Notes under the pieces: model-generated
The model's input: only the letters and a program-made list of their open reading frames with translations
Told to the model about the DNA's origin: nothing
Databases searched by the model: none
Source: Apiotrichum sp. Y4204
Lineage: Eukaryota; Basidiomycota; Tremellomycetes; Trichosporonales; Trichosporonaceae
Length of the DNA: 64,000 nt
Assembly: GCA_025531455.1 (NCBI GenBank)
Contig: JAMYHL010000001.1
Span: 868,001 to 932,000 of the forward strand
Direction of reading: 5' to 3'
Shown: positions 1 to 11,403 of the stretch, one piece after another
Layout: every line of letters starts with the position of its first letter
Position numbering within the stretch: position 1 is the first letter of the stretch
Made by a program: the position numbers and the translations under genes

Positions 1-743
1 ACTTTACGCACGTCAAGCAGCCGTAGTCCTTGTGCTCGCCACACGAGATGCCGTCCTCGCCGGCCGGGAGGGCGGGGTATCCTGCAGTGTAAGCCAGACC
101 TCCAGTTCCCCACGCACCAATGATTCGCATGCTCCAGAACGAGTTGTCGTTCAGCTTCCACATGTCCTCCCACTCGTTCTCCGTCATCCCCAGACCATCA
201 CACATGGCCCGCATCACGGCTTTACCCAAAACATGTGTTTTCTCAATCCACGCCTCGACCTTGTCCCGGAAATCGGGCGGGTTGCGCGGCCACTGGTTCG
301 TGCCCCCCAGCGGCCGCTTGTTGTCCTCGGCGGCGTACGGCGAGGGCGCGTACAGGTCCAGCCCCTCGTGGTGGTCCGCCTTGCCCTGCGTCATGTTCTG
401 CTTCATCCGCTGGTATCCTGGGAAAGAAGGTCAGCTCAACTCTCCAATCACGATATTCTCATGGCTCACCCCGCGCGCCGTCGCTCTTCGTGAGCAGGAT
501 CTCCTCCTTCTCCTCCTGCGGCCTCTGGAAAAACTCGTGTCCGGCCTTGAGGAGATCCGCAAGTTCGGCGTCGGAGACGAGCGCGTCGACCTTGAGATAC
601 AGGAACCCGACGTCGCGGCACGCCTCGTGGAAGGCGCGCGCAGTCGCAGCGCGCTGGGCGGCGCTGTGCGCTCCCTCCGTTCCTGGAAGGTAGGGTGCAA
701 TGTCGATTACTGGGAGGGCTGGCGGGGAGGTCGAGGAGGGCAT
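1..743 (-). CDS. 2-oxoglutarate/Fe(II) dioxygenase, isopenicillin N synthase-like (C-terminus cut by window edge)
   Basis: Two visible exons, 743..470 and 417 to beyond base 1, with a 52-bp intron (GTGAGC...CAG). The start ATG at 743 is followed by a typical DIOX_N domain: PVIDIAPYL near residues 11-19, then the RAFHEACRDVGFLYL stretch. The second exon reads into the catalytic core and reaches HKDYG, the first two ligands (His-x-Asp) of the iron-binding facial triad. The distal His and the RxS 2-oxoglutarate site lie outside the window. The family hydroxylates or desaturates small molecules using 2-oxoglutarate, O2 and Fe(II); plant and fungal members act on amino acids, flavonoids and nucleobases, so the substrate cannot be named. 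Family call is firm, substrate unknown. It is the first of a run of metabolic genes ending at 18.2 kb. Confidence 0.85.
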
Positions 744-1339
744 GCTGCTGAGGATGTGGGTGTTGTCAAGTGAGAACTGTGAGAGACGTGTCTTATCTAG
801 ACGATGGTTTGGGGTGGGCAGCAGCGTGACTCTTGGCTGTCTTGCAAGTGGCGGTTGTATTGTTGTTATCGTATTTCCGTACTTCCAAGCGCGGGGCGTT
901 CAATCTCAATCACGTCCGTTTCGGCTTTGGCCGAGACGGTAGAATGATTGGGATCTCGGCCTCTTGTGCTCGTGCGATGGGGTGCAAAGCATTGAGTGTC
1001 ACTTGTTCTTATGCAGTTCCAGAAGAGTGCATGTCCTATAACACTCTATAAAGATTATGAAGGGCCTCCTGGCGCGTATATCTGATCTTGCCAGCAGCGG
1101 TTAGGTCTTGTCAGTGAGTCAGAGCAGCTGCTGGCTTTGGTCGGACCCTGTAGTCAGCGTGTTTCAGCCTTCCCGTGCTCGATTCGAGCCGGCCGAGGTT
1201 GATGACCGCCTTGATGTTTGCGCTAGGTGTACTGCGCTGCAAGTTAGCAAGGGTATGGGTAAAACGAGCATGCCAGGTCAACGGGATGCTGGAACCGAAT
1301 TCCACGCATTATAGAGTATGCAGTAGGATTGTGGGTAGT

Positions 1340-2510
1340 GAGCGGAAGGAGTGGTGAGCGGGTCCCAAGAAGGGAATGAGTAGTACGCAGTTAGCAGTGA
1401 GCAGCTAAAGTCCAGTGAGCCAGAGCAATGAAGGTGCGTAGTGAGAAGTGAGTAGTCAGCATTGTCAGAATCGTTAACACTGATGCAAAACAACGGAGCA
1501 GGAGTCAGCCATGTCAGTAGTAAGCTCCAGACCTATACCAATCAGCAGTCGGATTAGGATTCAGCGTGAGATTGTCAGCGTTGGTGTTAGCAGTCAGGTA
1601 AAGTACATGTAAGCGTTAGGGCTACAAGTCTAGTCAGTACAGGTAAGTGAATGTCTGGGGAACTGAATGGGAGGCTGTAGTTGATGAGCGTTATGAACGA
1701 GTGTGGGTCAGGAGCGTGGGTAAGGAGCGTGAGGCCTGTAGCAGGGTGACGTTTGTGTTTGGGCCGGGGTTCGTGGATGTTGAGCCGGGACTCAAATCGA
1801 GAAACACGTGTTTTGAAAAATAGCAAAGCAGAGGACTTTGGCGCCGGCAGGCGTCTGAGGAATGTGGGTAAGTAGTGAGCGTGGGTCCGGTAAGCGGTCA
1901 GGAGCGTGGTTGAAGTTAATGAGCGTGGGTGTTTGAAGGTAAAGACCGTGGTTTGGTAAGCGGTAAAAGATTGTTTGGTTTGAAATCTTGGGGAAGAGCG
2001 TGTTCCGGTAAGCGGTAGCGGGGGTGGTTGACGGTTTGGAAATGACAGTGGCCTGGTAAGCGGTAAAGAGCGTGTGCCGGTAAGCGGTCAAGAGCGTATG
2101 GGTTGTTTTGTAGAGTAACGAATGTGGTGCAGTAAGCGGTAGAGAATGTGGTTGCCAGAGCTGTTGTTTTGATTCTAAAAAGAGCGTGGTTTCTGTAAGG
2201 GGTACTGAGTGTCTAGGTAAGGAGCGTGGTGGAAGAAACGAATATTTCTGTTTGGGGGTCAAAGAGCGTGTTAGGAAGCGGTAGAGAACGTGAACCTGTA
2301 GGAGGAATGAGCGTTGGCTGTGACAAGGCAGGGAGCATGGCAGTAAAGAGTGTGGACCTGTAGGAGGGGAGAATGTTGCCTGTTGGCTTTCGTGATCTGT
2401 AAAGAGCGAGGTGGAACGTAAAAAGTTAGGGAACTTGAAGTCGGAAGAGCCGCTTTGGCTAAAACGATTGTGGTCCCGTAGGGGGTAAGGAGCGTGTAGG
2501 GAGCGCTGTC
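1340..2510. repeat. degenerate short repeat tract (GGTAAGCGGT / GAGCGTG motifs)
   Basis: The decamer GGTAAGCGGT or a one-base variant starts at 1889, 1955, 2007, 2055, 2079 and 2131, with a weaker copy near 2274. It alternates with GAGCGTG. Spacings of 24, 48, 52 and 52 bp point to an eroded tandem array with a 24 to 26 bp period. The flanks (1340-1640 and 2280-2510) carry looser AGTGAGC and GAGCGTG relics. No coding potential was seen on either strand. Confidence 0.6.
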
Positions 2511-2793
2511 GTCAAACTCGTCAAACAAGAGAAAATGACCCGGGGGGGCTAGGAGTAATTCGGCCAGCCGAATGCGTGGAGGCTGCCAGAGCCTGGAGCG
2601 ATCACTCGCGCATCGAGCCGAGTGTCGTTCACGAGACCGCCAGGGCCACTAGGGCGCGGCTGGCTCGCTGTGGGATTGCTGGCTAGCAGCTAGCCTTTGG
2701 GACGCGCCTCCAGGGCTGCGTTCAAGGGTGGAGAGCCCGTCAAGAGGGGACGCGATCAGGGAGAGACGCGTCGAAGGAGAGACCTGTCAAGGG

Positions 2794-3032
2794 TGGACCT
2801 GTCGAAGGTGAAGGGAATCTGTCATGTGGACCTGCCGTTTGAACAGATGAAGAATGGACCTGCCATTGGAAGAGTGGACCTGCCGTGAAGAGTGGACCTG
2901 CCGTGAAGAGTGAAGAGTGGACCTGCCGTGTCGCTGCTGTGGACCTGCCACGGGTGGTGCTGTCATGTGGACCTGCCGCAGTGTGATGGACCAGCCATGT
3001 TTGTTCTGGACCAGCCAAGTTGTGGACCAGCC
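2794..3032. repeat. degenerate minisatellite with TGGACC(T/A)GCC core
   Basis: The core TGGACCTGCC or a close variant starts at 2794, 2827, 2855, 2875, 2893, 2918, 2940 and 2968. It then changes to TGGACCAGCC at 2987, 3007 and 3023. Spacing is 16 to 33 bp and the linkers often contain GTGAAGAG or TGTCATG. The switch from T to A inside the core looks like two homogenised subfamilies. Confidence 0.65.
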
Positions 3033-4617
3033 GAGGTGAGGACCAGTTGGGATCCCGATAAGATATCGCATGTTGTGAGACTCGTGGTTCTGCCACTAGG
3101 GCGGAAGGTTAGAGTGAGCGCGAGGCATCGAGCCGTCAGCTTTTATGAGTGTCTGGGTGATTCGAGTGAGCGGCGACGCCGCTGTCAGTCTAGGAATGTA
3201 GGTTGCGCATTGTGGTTTGCTGCGGTTTGCTGCGGGTTGCTGCGGGTTAGCTGCCAGTTGCCGTACTGTTGCCACTGTACGGGCGACTTACTCGTCTTTG
3301 AGACCACTGAGGGGTGAGTTGATGGAGATGAAGACATTAATCGCCGGTCATTATATACCCAACAGACTCGACCCACCACTCAGCAGGACACAGTACTCCA
3401 CCACACACTGCAAGACCTTGACGCGGTCCACATGTGCGCACTGCACGACAACGGATGCACGCGGTGGGGCGAGGCGGTACGGTTGTTGCCGTTGTTGCCG
3501 TCACAGTGAAAGGATGAAACCTGAAACGCGGCGACTACAGCGAACAAGATCGAGCAGTTGGACACATGAAACACGAAGAGCCGGAGTGTGTCCGCCATGG
3601 CTCGGTACTCGGGATATCCACTGCCAATGCACATATGCACACCAGGGTGCATTCCGGTGCAGCTGGCACTTTGTGTGTATCAAAAGCCGGCAAACAGGTT
3701 GATGCTTGGAATGGGATGTCAGCTGGTAGCCTGTGGACATATCACTTGGAGTGAGATTGTGCGATCCAGGCCACACCGTCCTGGGCACGGCGATGCCAAT
3801 GCCCATCGCACCTTGAACACCGCCTACTGCCCTGCAGGACACGCTCTGACGTTGAACAGAGTCCGAGCTCGGTATGCGTTCACCACAAGCTCACAAGGCA
3901 GGGTATGTTCTCTCCGAGTGAACCAGCCACAAGCGTGGCCAGTGGACTGGCACAAGCCTTACACTCTCACAGCGATACAGAGCCAATCTCGTATCTCTCC
4001 CCAATGTCCCATGAGTCGGGCCCAGACACACGTCCGTCACACACTCTGCAACGCTCTGCATGCTTAGTCACCTCATCGACATCTGATCTCGGCCGCTTGG
4101 CACCGCCCCCGAGCTCGTGACAGTGAGTTCAGGTGAGGTGTGGTCTTTGGCATGATCCCTTTGCTCGGTAAACATCATAGCCTGCATGGTAGCTCAGCAT
4201 GCAGTCAGCCCAATACTGTACGGCAATGCGCTGAACTGAGGGGCGGATGGGCAGCACACGGCGTGCAGCTTGGGACTCGTCACTGCCACTGGGAGGCCTC
4301 TGGGGAGCGCACGCTGTATCCAGCGAAGTTGCAACCGTGAGGACTGTGGCGTATCGTTTACTCCTGTACTGAAACGAGAAGCGCACCACACTGAGCCCTT
4401 GCTTTTGACTTTGCGCCTGTCATTGCAGGACCTCTGCATCTGACATTCATACTGCTTCACATTTGCATGCCTATGGACCCTTCAGCCGGTACAACCACCA
4501 CACCTAATCACTTTGTCCCGATGCCCCAACACAACCCGCAACAAGTATCCTTCTGAATCCCTTCTGAGCACGACTCGGCATTGCCCTCCTTCACAGAATC
4601 CTCTCCCACTTCCACAC

Positions 4618-6143
4618 CTACTCGGCCTTGGGGACGTATCCCGAGTTGTCAGCACACGAGAACGGCTTGACAATGTTGCCGCCCGTGACGTCGCGCTTGA
4701 TGGCCATGGCGGACGCCCACGCGCCGGTACCAATCGCGTAGAAGCTAAAAAGAATCATGAAGCCGTTCAGGACGTGTACCAGGCGGCCCTTCCATGTCGC
4801 CCGGCCGCCGCGCCGCCGCTGGTCCCAGATGTACATGTATCCCTCGACGGACATTGTGAGTGGGGTAGCGAGGAACGCGCCAATGAATGAGAGCAGCGAG
4901 TTGAACACTGGGATCGACTCGGCGATGATGAACGCGACACTCGCGTTAGCGAACGTGCACCCGAACCATACCAGGTAGTGGGTTTTGGTGTTGCGTGCGA
5001 GGTGGTACGAGTTGCGGAGGAAGCGGACCATGAGGAGCTTGGCGGAGATGTGTACGTTGAGAATGGCGGTCATGAGGAGACCCGGAAGGGCGAATCCGTA
5101 AGATACCTTCTTGATGACTCCGCCGGCGGAACCGAGAGCGGGAGACGACACGTAGATTCCGCAGTAGTGGTACACGACGCAACCGATGATGGTGAACGTG
5201 CTGATGACGACCGCCTGGCACGTCAACATGGACTTTGTAAACTGGCGCTGGTCGCGCATCTCGGAGACGACGGAGAAGAAGGCTGGCGCGCCGGCATACG
5301 AGAAGATGATGGCGGCGACCGCGGCCGAGATCTCGTCAAATGAGCTGTTGCCAATCAAGCGGAGCTCCTTGTCCCATGGTCCGGTCTTGGGCGCCGCGGC
5401 GGGGCGGTCACGGACACCGACACCGACCGTGAGCGTGATGACTGCGATGAGGATACCGCTCACGCCGACCCAGGTAAGCCATGAGATGCGGTCCAGCGTC
5501 TGAATAGAGGCGACGCACGCGACAAACATCGCGGCAACAAGCACGAACACGGCGGTGCACACTGCGTGGTCGGAAAGGGCGTTCAGTGAGGTCGAGGCGC
5601 CAATGAGCGCCGCGCCTGCCACAAATACAAGATAGAGGTAGTAGCCAACAAAGAGGATCTCACGTCCGACACGACCCCACAGGATCTCTCCAACGCTGAT
5701 GTGAGAATAGCTCCATCTACCACTGCTGCTTCTCACTCACTCGGCAAGCGTGTACACCTGGGGATGCGCGAGCTTGAACCGTCCAACAATGTAGTCTGCC
5801 CAGGTGGTGAGGAGGCCGAGGCCAACAATGACAATTACGCCGGGGATGAGGCCAAGCGTGTGGATAAACGACGGCATTGAGAGGATGCCGAGACCGATCT
5901 GGATCTTGCATAGGATGACAGAGGTACGCACCCTGTCGTCAGCGACATTGCGCATTCAGCCTCGAGCGCTCCCACTCACCATCCGAGACCACGGTAGTTT
6001 GGTCCCTCGCCGTCAATGTCACCCCACACGGCGTCGTGCAGCGTCCCATCGTTCACATCGACAGGTACAGTCTTCTCGTCGCCGGGCGCAACCTCGGAGG
6101 TCCACTGCGAGCCCTTCTCCTCGTACGGTGTTGTCATCCCCAT
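4618..6143 (-). CDS. AAAP-family amino-acid transporter
   Basis: Three exons, 6143..5980, 5932..5741 and 5695..4618, give 477 residues. Introns are 47 and 45 bp. The hydrophilic N-terminus of about 55 residues leads into IQIGLGILSMPSF, the conserved first helix of the amino acid/auxin permease family (Pfam Aa_trans). About ten further hydrophobic segments follow, including VGYYLYLVFVAGAALIG and the AAIIFSYAGAPAFFSVVSEM helix typical of fungal members. The family moves neutral or aromatic amino acids with protons across the plasma or vacuolar membrane. Fungal homologues near this branch are often annotated as N amino acid transport system proteins. A TATA-like ATATATTA lies about 160 bp upstream. 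ATG 6143 is followed by a second in-frame ATG two codons later. Specificity is not visible. Confidence 0.9.
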
Positions 6144-7730
6144 TGCGCTAGGTGGGAGGATTGCGGGGTCGGAACGGTAGTTTTGCGGGGCTCGTTCTCG
6201 TTACTCGTTGCTCGTGCGGAGTGGCCGTCAGTCGTGTGAGATAGAGTGTCAACGAACACGATCAGTTAGAACCCTCCCCTTTCTTGCTTTTGATCCATAA
6301 TATATCTCTCGCTCCTAGCAGCGCCAAGAACAAGCCGAAGTCGAAGCCGATTGCCGGCCGAGTCCCGGTCGCTCCCGGCATCGCGCTACGTCGCGCCGTC
6401 CCCGCCGACATTGGGACATGGAACAGGGCCATGGGCAATGGGCCTCCGTCTGGGGCATGCGGGGTTTACGGTTTATGCTCCGGCCCCTCCGCCCGTGCGC
6501 CTGGGGCCGATGTACTGTACTTTGTCGTTTCTCCAAATCAGCGAAAATGGAGAAATAATCGCTCATGCCCCCGCCGCGCCGGTGTCCAGTGCTGTTGGTT
6601 GGTTCTTGCTCGAGGTATCTCGGCGATTCCGTGTAGGGAGCGGGGCATGGACGAGGAGTAGTATTGCAGGAGTGGAAATAACGGCCCTAAAAGCCCTGAC
6701 ACCCCCTCAGGCACACTACTCGTGATGTTTGTACATACAGTACTGTAGCAACGCCGTGCACACTTCGCACTACGGCACAAACTGTACCTATCGACAGCAT
6801 CAACAGGGCCGTGGAAGGAAGCAGGGAGCAGAACAATGCTCAGAAGAGGGCCCCACAAACCGTAGTGAAGGCACCTAGCCGACCGGTACGCGAGAATGAC
6901 GAGCCGAGCGAGCGGCGACGAGTGGAACGAAAGCTCGCAGGAGCGGAATGAGGCCCGGCGGCGGTGTCCGCCCTCGTCGCCGACGTAGTGGAGGCCATCG
7001 CCGACGACGAACGGACACGCCGCTCGCAATCTCCAACCTATCCCGTGGAGAACAACACATATTATCTCTGAGATAGTGTCGAGAATCCGCGGAAACTGGC
7101 GCCGGCGGTCGTGTCCGAGGGCACGTGATGGTCAGCTGAGCAGGTGTGGAACAATGGCGTCGGCTACGGCGCACGATCTACGGCTACGACCGGCGTAGAT
7201 CACCACAACACCGGACAGTCCGCCTCATTGGGCTCCGCTCATGGGGTGTTCCTACGTTCCTGAGGTGGCGAGCTCAAGACGCAAAGCAAGGTGCGAGGTG
7301 GGCAACTCCTGGGTACTCGGGTATCGGTGCCCAGCGGCCGCTTAAGAAATCGGTCGGATCAGCCCCAGCGGTAAGTGGCGGGCTGGGGGCGGGTTTGGCG
7401 TCTGCGGGGTGGTCCGCTCCGTCTGTCCGCGCTGTGCGGTTAGTAGCACGATGACGAGATCTAGAAGCAGAAGACGCTCACGATCTCACGCAGAGGGCAC
7501 GTACAGAGGTCAGCGGTAGCAGGACGAGGAATGAAGAGTGGTAGTCATGCTTGTTTGTATCCAACACCAAGACTAAGCGCTCAGGTGAGAATGTCACCAG
7601 TGGAGGCCACAGCATGCTTCCAGAACACCGCGACGCCCCACGCAATGTTATCCTGGCTCCCTCATCTCCAAAGTCATCATCGCGTGTCATGTCACTATCA
7701 TTTGCTGGAGCATATGTATGATCCGCTTAT
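6144..7730. other. intergenic region
   Basis: Promoter side of the AAAP transporter (left) and downstream side of the nitronate monooxygenase gene (right). No convincing gene, tRNA or repeat was seen. Confidence 0.6.
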
Positions 7731-8801
7731 CTAAATTTTCGCGCGGGGCTCCTCGAGCTCCTTGACCAGAGTCTCAACGAGCTGCGCCGCCGGCATGGGG
7801 CGCACGAGCGGCGCGCCCTGTCCGGACCAGTACGCGCCATACGACGTGTCCCCCTTGGACTTTGCGAGCGCGTTGATCTGCTTGCCGATATCGTAGGCGT
7901 TGGGGTACGCTGCCGCCTTTGTGTTTCCCGCGACGGCAATCTCGGTCCAGCGGCTCGAGAGCGTGCGCGCAGGGCGGCCAGAGACAATATCCACCAGACG
8001 CGTGTGGTATGCCGCAGGGCCCGTCAGCGCCTTGCGGTATCCCTCGTCCGCGTCCGACTCGGGACACGCCACGAACGCCGTGCCGAGCTGCGCGGCCGCC
8101 GCGCCAATGTCGAGCACGGCACGGATCCCCGCGCCATCCATGATTCCTCCGGCGGAGATGACGGGAATATTCACGTGGCGCACAAGAAGGCGCGTGAGCG
8201 CAAACATGCCGAGCTGGTCGTCGGGCGCGTGCTGGTCAAACATCCCGCGGTGGCCGCCCGCCTCGATACCCTGCGCGACGATGGCGTCGACGCCCGCCGC
8301 CTCGATCGCGCGCGCCTCCTCCACGCTCGTCGCCGTCGCGAGGAGCGTCGCGCCATACGCCTTAAAAGACTTGATGACGTCCGGAGGGGGCAGGCCAAAG
8401 TGGAAGCTCACGACCGGGGGTTTTTCCTCAAGGAGCACGGCGACGACGTCCTTGGCCGTCGCGAAGCTCTGGTACACTGTCGCGAGGGAGGCGGGGGGCT
8501 CGCCGCCAAACTTTGCAAACTCGGGGCGGAGAAAGTCGATCCACGCCTTGTCGCGCGCCGGGTCGGGCTGCGGATCGACGTGCACGAACACGTTGACATT
8601 GTACGGCTTGTCGGTGAGCTTTTTTGTTTCTTGGATCATCGTGCGCGCCTTGGTCGCCGTCGCGGCGCCGATGCCGATGGACCCGAGCCCGCCCGCGTTC
8701 GACACCGCCGCCGCCATTGCCGGCGTTGCGGTGCCCGCCATCGGCGCCTGGATGATTGGGTACTTGATCCCCACGCGCTGGAGGAAATTGGAGGGTGGCA
8801 T
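7731..8801 (-). CDS. nitronate monooxygenase (2-nitropropane dioxygenase family)
   Basis: Intronless, 356 residues, with the TIM-barrel FMN-binding fold of the NMO family. Visible motifs are IIQAPMAG (17-23), AAVSNAGGLG (31-40) for phosphate/FMN contacts, and GIEAGGHRG (178-186), whose His184 corresponds to the catalytic-site His of nitronate monooxygenases. ISAGGIMDG and the LGTAFVACPES segment complete the FMN site. The enzyme oxidises alkyl nitronates such as propionate-3-nitronate to carbonyl compounds and nitrite, usually as detoxification. It is single-exon in a window where nearly all genes have introns, which could reflect horizontal origin or intron loss. Family call is sure; the physiological substrate is inferred. 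Confidence 0.92.
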   Translation of the reverse strand: MPPSNFLQRVGIKYPIIQAPMAGTATPAMAAAVSNAGGLGSIGIGAATATKARTMIQETKKLTDKPYNVNVFVHVDPQPDPARDKAWIDFLRPEFAKFGGEPPASLATVYQSFATAKDVVAVLLEEKPPVVSFHFGLPPPDVIKSFKAYGATLLATATSVEEARAIEAAGVDAIVAQGIEAGGHRGMFDQHAPDDQLGMFALTRLLVRHVNIPVISAGGIMDGAGIRAVLDIGAAAAQLGTAFVACPESDADEGYRKALTGPAAYHTRLVDIVSGRPARTLSSRWTEIAVAGNTKAAAYPNAYDIGKQINALAKSKGDTSYGAYWSGQGAPLVRPMPAAQLVETLVKELEEPRAKI

Positions 8802-9315
8802 CGTGAAGTGCGGGAAGGGAAGTAGTGGATGGAATGTCGGGTTGAGAAAGCGCTGTTTTGAATCGACTTGAGGTTGGCGTCAACCCCATTATCAAACGAC
8901 GTCACCAGCAGGCCAGCACAGCCGAAAAGCCGATCTCGGGACCATGCTGAGCAAGCAGAACTCGCCCAAAATGGTCTCGTCTCATCAACTCCAATCCTGT
9001 CGCGAGTCGATATTTACTTGCACTAGCTACATGGCACGACAGCATGTATTCTCACTTTCTCAGCGGTGCATCGGGATTGCGCATGCTGGCTGTGGGAAAC
9101 GGCGAGCTCGAGAACAGATCTCTCTGGACCGGCAACAAAGCCGAAAATTGCCGAGACACATTGTCTGTGCGATCTGTGCTGCTCGAGTCGGGGAATTAGC
9201 CGCCATGAGAAACCAACAACGGCTGCCCTCTCGATCTCTCGATCCCACATCTACACTTGCATGCATGCACCTGTTGTCCGCAGAAACCACACCCAATGCA
9301 TTCCGTACAAGCTTT
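8802..9315. other. intergenic region
   Basis: Upstream DNA of the nitronate monooxygenase gene and the 3' side of the FAD oxidoreductase gene. Nothing else recognised. Confidence 0.6.
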
Positions 9316-10784
9316 CTAGAGACGCGCACGACGGAAGCGGAACGGCGACAGCCCGCTAATGTCCGCACTGAGACGCACGTCCTTTGGCAGTGTGCCCTCG
9401 AGATCGGCGAGGATGAGCTCGGCCATGACGATGCCAGTCCCAGGCGCGAGTGTGATACCCCTGCGAGGTCAGTCCTGCCCATTCGCACACTACGCACCAT
9501 GGCCCATGGCCCGCAGCGACGAACACGTCGCGCGCCCACTCGCCGAGCACCGGCATTGTGTCCTCCGTTACTGGCCGGAAACAGAACTGTTGTTAGCACG
9601 CGGAACACCCAGAGCACGCGGAGTTTGAGCCCCTCGCGACTCACATCAGCCTTGAGAAGCGTCGCGCCGCGCTTGACGTCGAGTGCGGGGGACACGAATG
9701 CGCTGGCACGCAGCATACGTCCGACGAGATCGCCGTCCACGAGGCGGTACACGTCGCGCGAGCTTACAGGCAGGCAGTTCACCCGCGAGTCGATGCCCGC
9801 GTCCCCGATTGCGGCGGGGATGGCATTCTCGCCTGCAGCGTACACTGTGCCGTCGGGGCGGCTTCAGTCAGCTACTGTACGTCCTGATGTACACGTACGG
9901 GAAATACTCGATCGTCCTCGTCCACCCGCGCTGCCTTTCTTCATCGGACAAGTCACCGGACACCCCGCCCGCCGTGACGGTCGCGGCGATGTCCTCGCCG
10001 TCCGCGGCGCCAATCCCGCACACGAGGGATTCGGCAGGCACACCATCGTACCCCTCCGGCAGACGCCCGGGGGCGAGGACGACGTGTGTACCCGGCAGAC
10101 TGCCGACAGGGACGCGGGGGAGGTTGAGCGTCTGGCACACGTCCGCGGACCACGGCCCGGCAGCGATGAGCAGCCGGTCGTACGGCACCATCCCGGCGCT
10201 CGTCTCGAGGACCTTGCCGCGCCGCCGAAACGGCTGAGCAATGAGCGTGCGCAGTCCGAGGCGCGTCGCTTCGGCGTGTATCTGTGCGCAGAACGCGGCG
10301 GGATCCCTGGTCTCAGTTCCGATATCGGATACAGCAGATAGAATGGACAAACTCACAGCTGGGCCGCACGTCCAGACACATCAATGTTCACGCTCTCGCC
10401 ATTGTACCACGGCACCCTGCTGTCGGTCGCGGCGGTACCACCAGGCAGCTGGCGGTACGAGTGCATCTCGTCTTGGCCCTTTCCGACGCGCACGCCGGTG
10501 ACCGCGCAGTGGCGGTATCCGTAGGATTGTCCGCCGTCAAATTTCGCAGCGAGCTCCTCGAACGCCGCCCACGAGAGCGCCGCGAGCGCCTGGTTGCCCT
10601 CCTTGTGCCAGGCCGCGCCGCCGCCGATGAAGCCTGCTGCGCGGGACGACGCGCCGTACGCTACCGACACGTTCTCGATGATCGTCACGCGCACGTCCGA
10701 GGTCGAGAGGAGGTAGTAGGCTGTGCAGAGGCCGATGATGCCGCCGCCGATAATGACGACTTCCTTGGAGCCGGGAGAGGACAT
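9316..10784 (-). CDS. FAD-dependent oxidoreductase, DAO superfamily (TDA3-like)
   Basis: Five exons, 10784..10357, 10306..9899, 9861..9645, 9586..9498 and 9460..9316, give 428 residues. Two introns are only 37 bp long, one with an AAG acceptor. Residues 9-18 (VVIIGGGIIG) are the Rossmann GxGxxG FAD motif, followed by a helix and an acidic strand end. The C-terminal part has the DAO-family signature FRPVTEDTMPVLG, then GHGPWGITLAPGTG, which closes over the flavin. The family includes D-amino-acid, sarcosine and D-hydroxyproline oxidases or dehydrogenases; fungal relatives closest in style are TDA3-type proteins. Amine or imino-acid oxidation is likely but the substrate is unproven. Together with the racemase-family enzyme at 17.2 kb it could form part of a proline or hydroxyproline route. 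Confidence 0.87.
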
Positions 10785-11403
10785 GGTGCGCTGTAGATGT
10801 GCTGGGTAGCTGTGGTGAGAGCACTGTTGATATATCCATGCATCGATGTTGGGCTTCATACGACGGCATTGGCATGGTCTGCCGACTCCTCGGCGGCTAC
10901 TTGGCTGGTTTCCGTGCTGCATTCTTAATGGCCGACTCGTCGTCAGCTCGCGTCGGAGTCTCCGCACTTAACCCCACATTCCCCCTCCCTGTCGGCATCT
11001 TTCACTGTTGATGGCATCATGCATGCCATTCACGACTTGTCAGTCGGCTCGATCGTGTCCATACATGCTGAATGCTCCGTCTAATATGGATAGAAGGTGA
11101 TGAGGTCCTCTTCATGATGTTACTGCTCATGTGGGCCCATGCAGCCCGTCCGCCTGGTATCGATAGACGGCTGAGGCTCGCAAACGGGGATGACCGACTA
11201 CACCTCGTCTGACTGCCTCGGAGCGCGCCAAGTTCTCGCGCTTCAAGCTACACTACAGTGCAGGCGAAGTAGCCGCGCCACAAGCAAAAGCACACGAACG
11301 GCTCCTTACCAATCCCTCTCGAGGAATGCGAGCATAGGTGGGATAACAGTTCATACTATATGACACGCCAGTCTTCAACACAAAGTACAGTCCCAGAGCC
11401 CCC
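10785..11403. other. intergenic region
   Basis: Upstream of the FAD oxidoreductase gene and downstream of the epimerase-like gene. No feature recognised. Confidence 0.6.

Larger units (their letters stand above)
744..4617. other. long intergenic region with degenerate repeats
   Basis: No reading frame here looks like a gene: the open frames are short, lack recognisable domains and cannot be joined by plausible introns. It holds upstream DNA of the dioxygenase gene (from 744), two degenerate repeat tracts (about 1340-2510 and 2794-3032, listed separately), and the region downstream of the AAAP transporter. Confidence 0.6.

Noticed and set aside
3500..4460. Overlapping open frames on both strands in the 3.5-4.4 kb region
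   Set aside because: No domain, no consistent splice sites and weak codon bias; most likely noncoding.
8944..10341. 465-residue plus-strand open frame
   Set aside because: It is the antisense shadow of the five-exon FAD oxidoreductase, which has intact family motifs on the minus strand.
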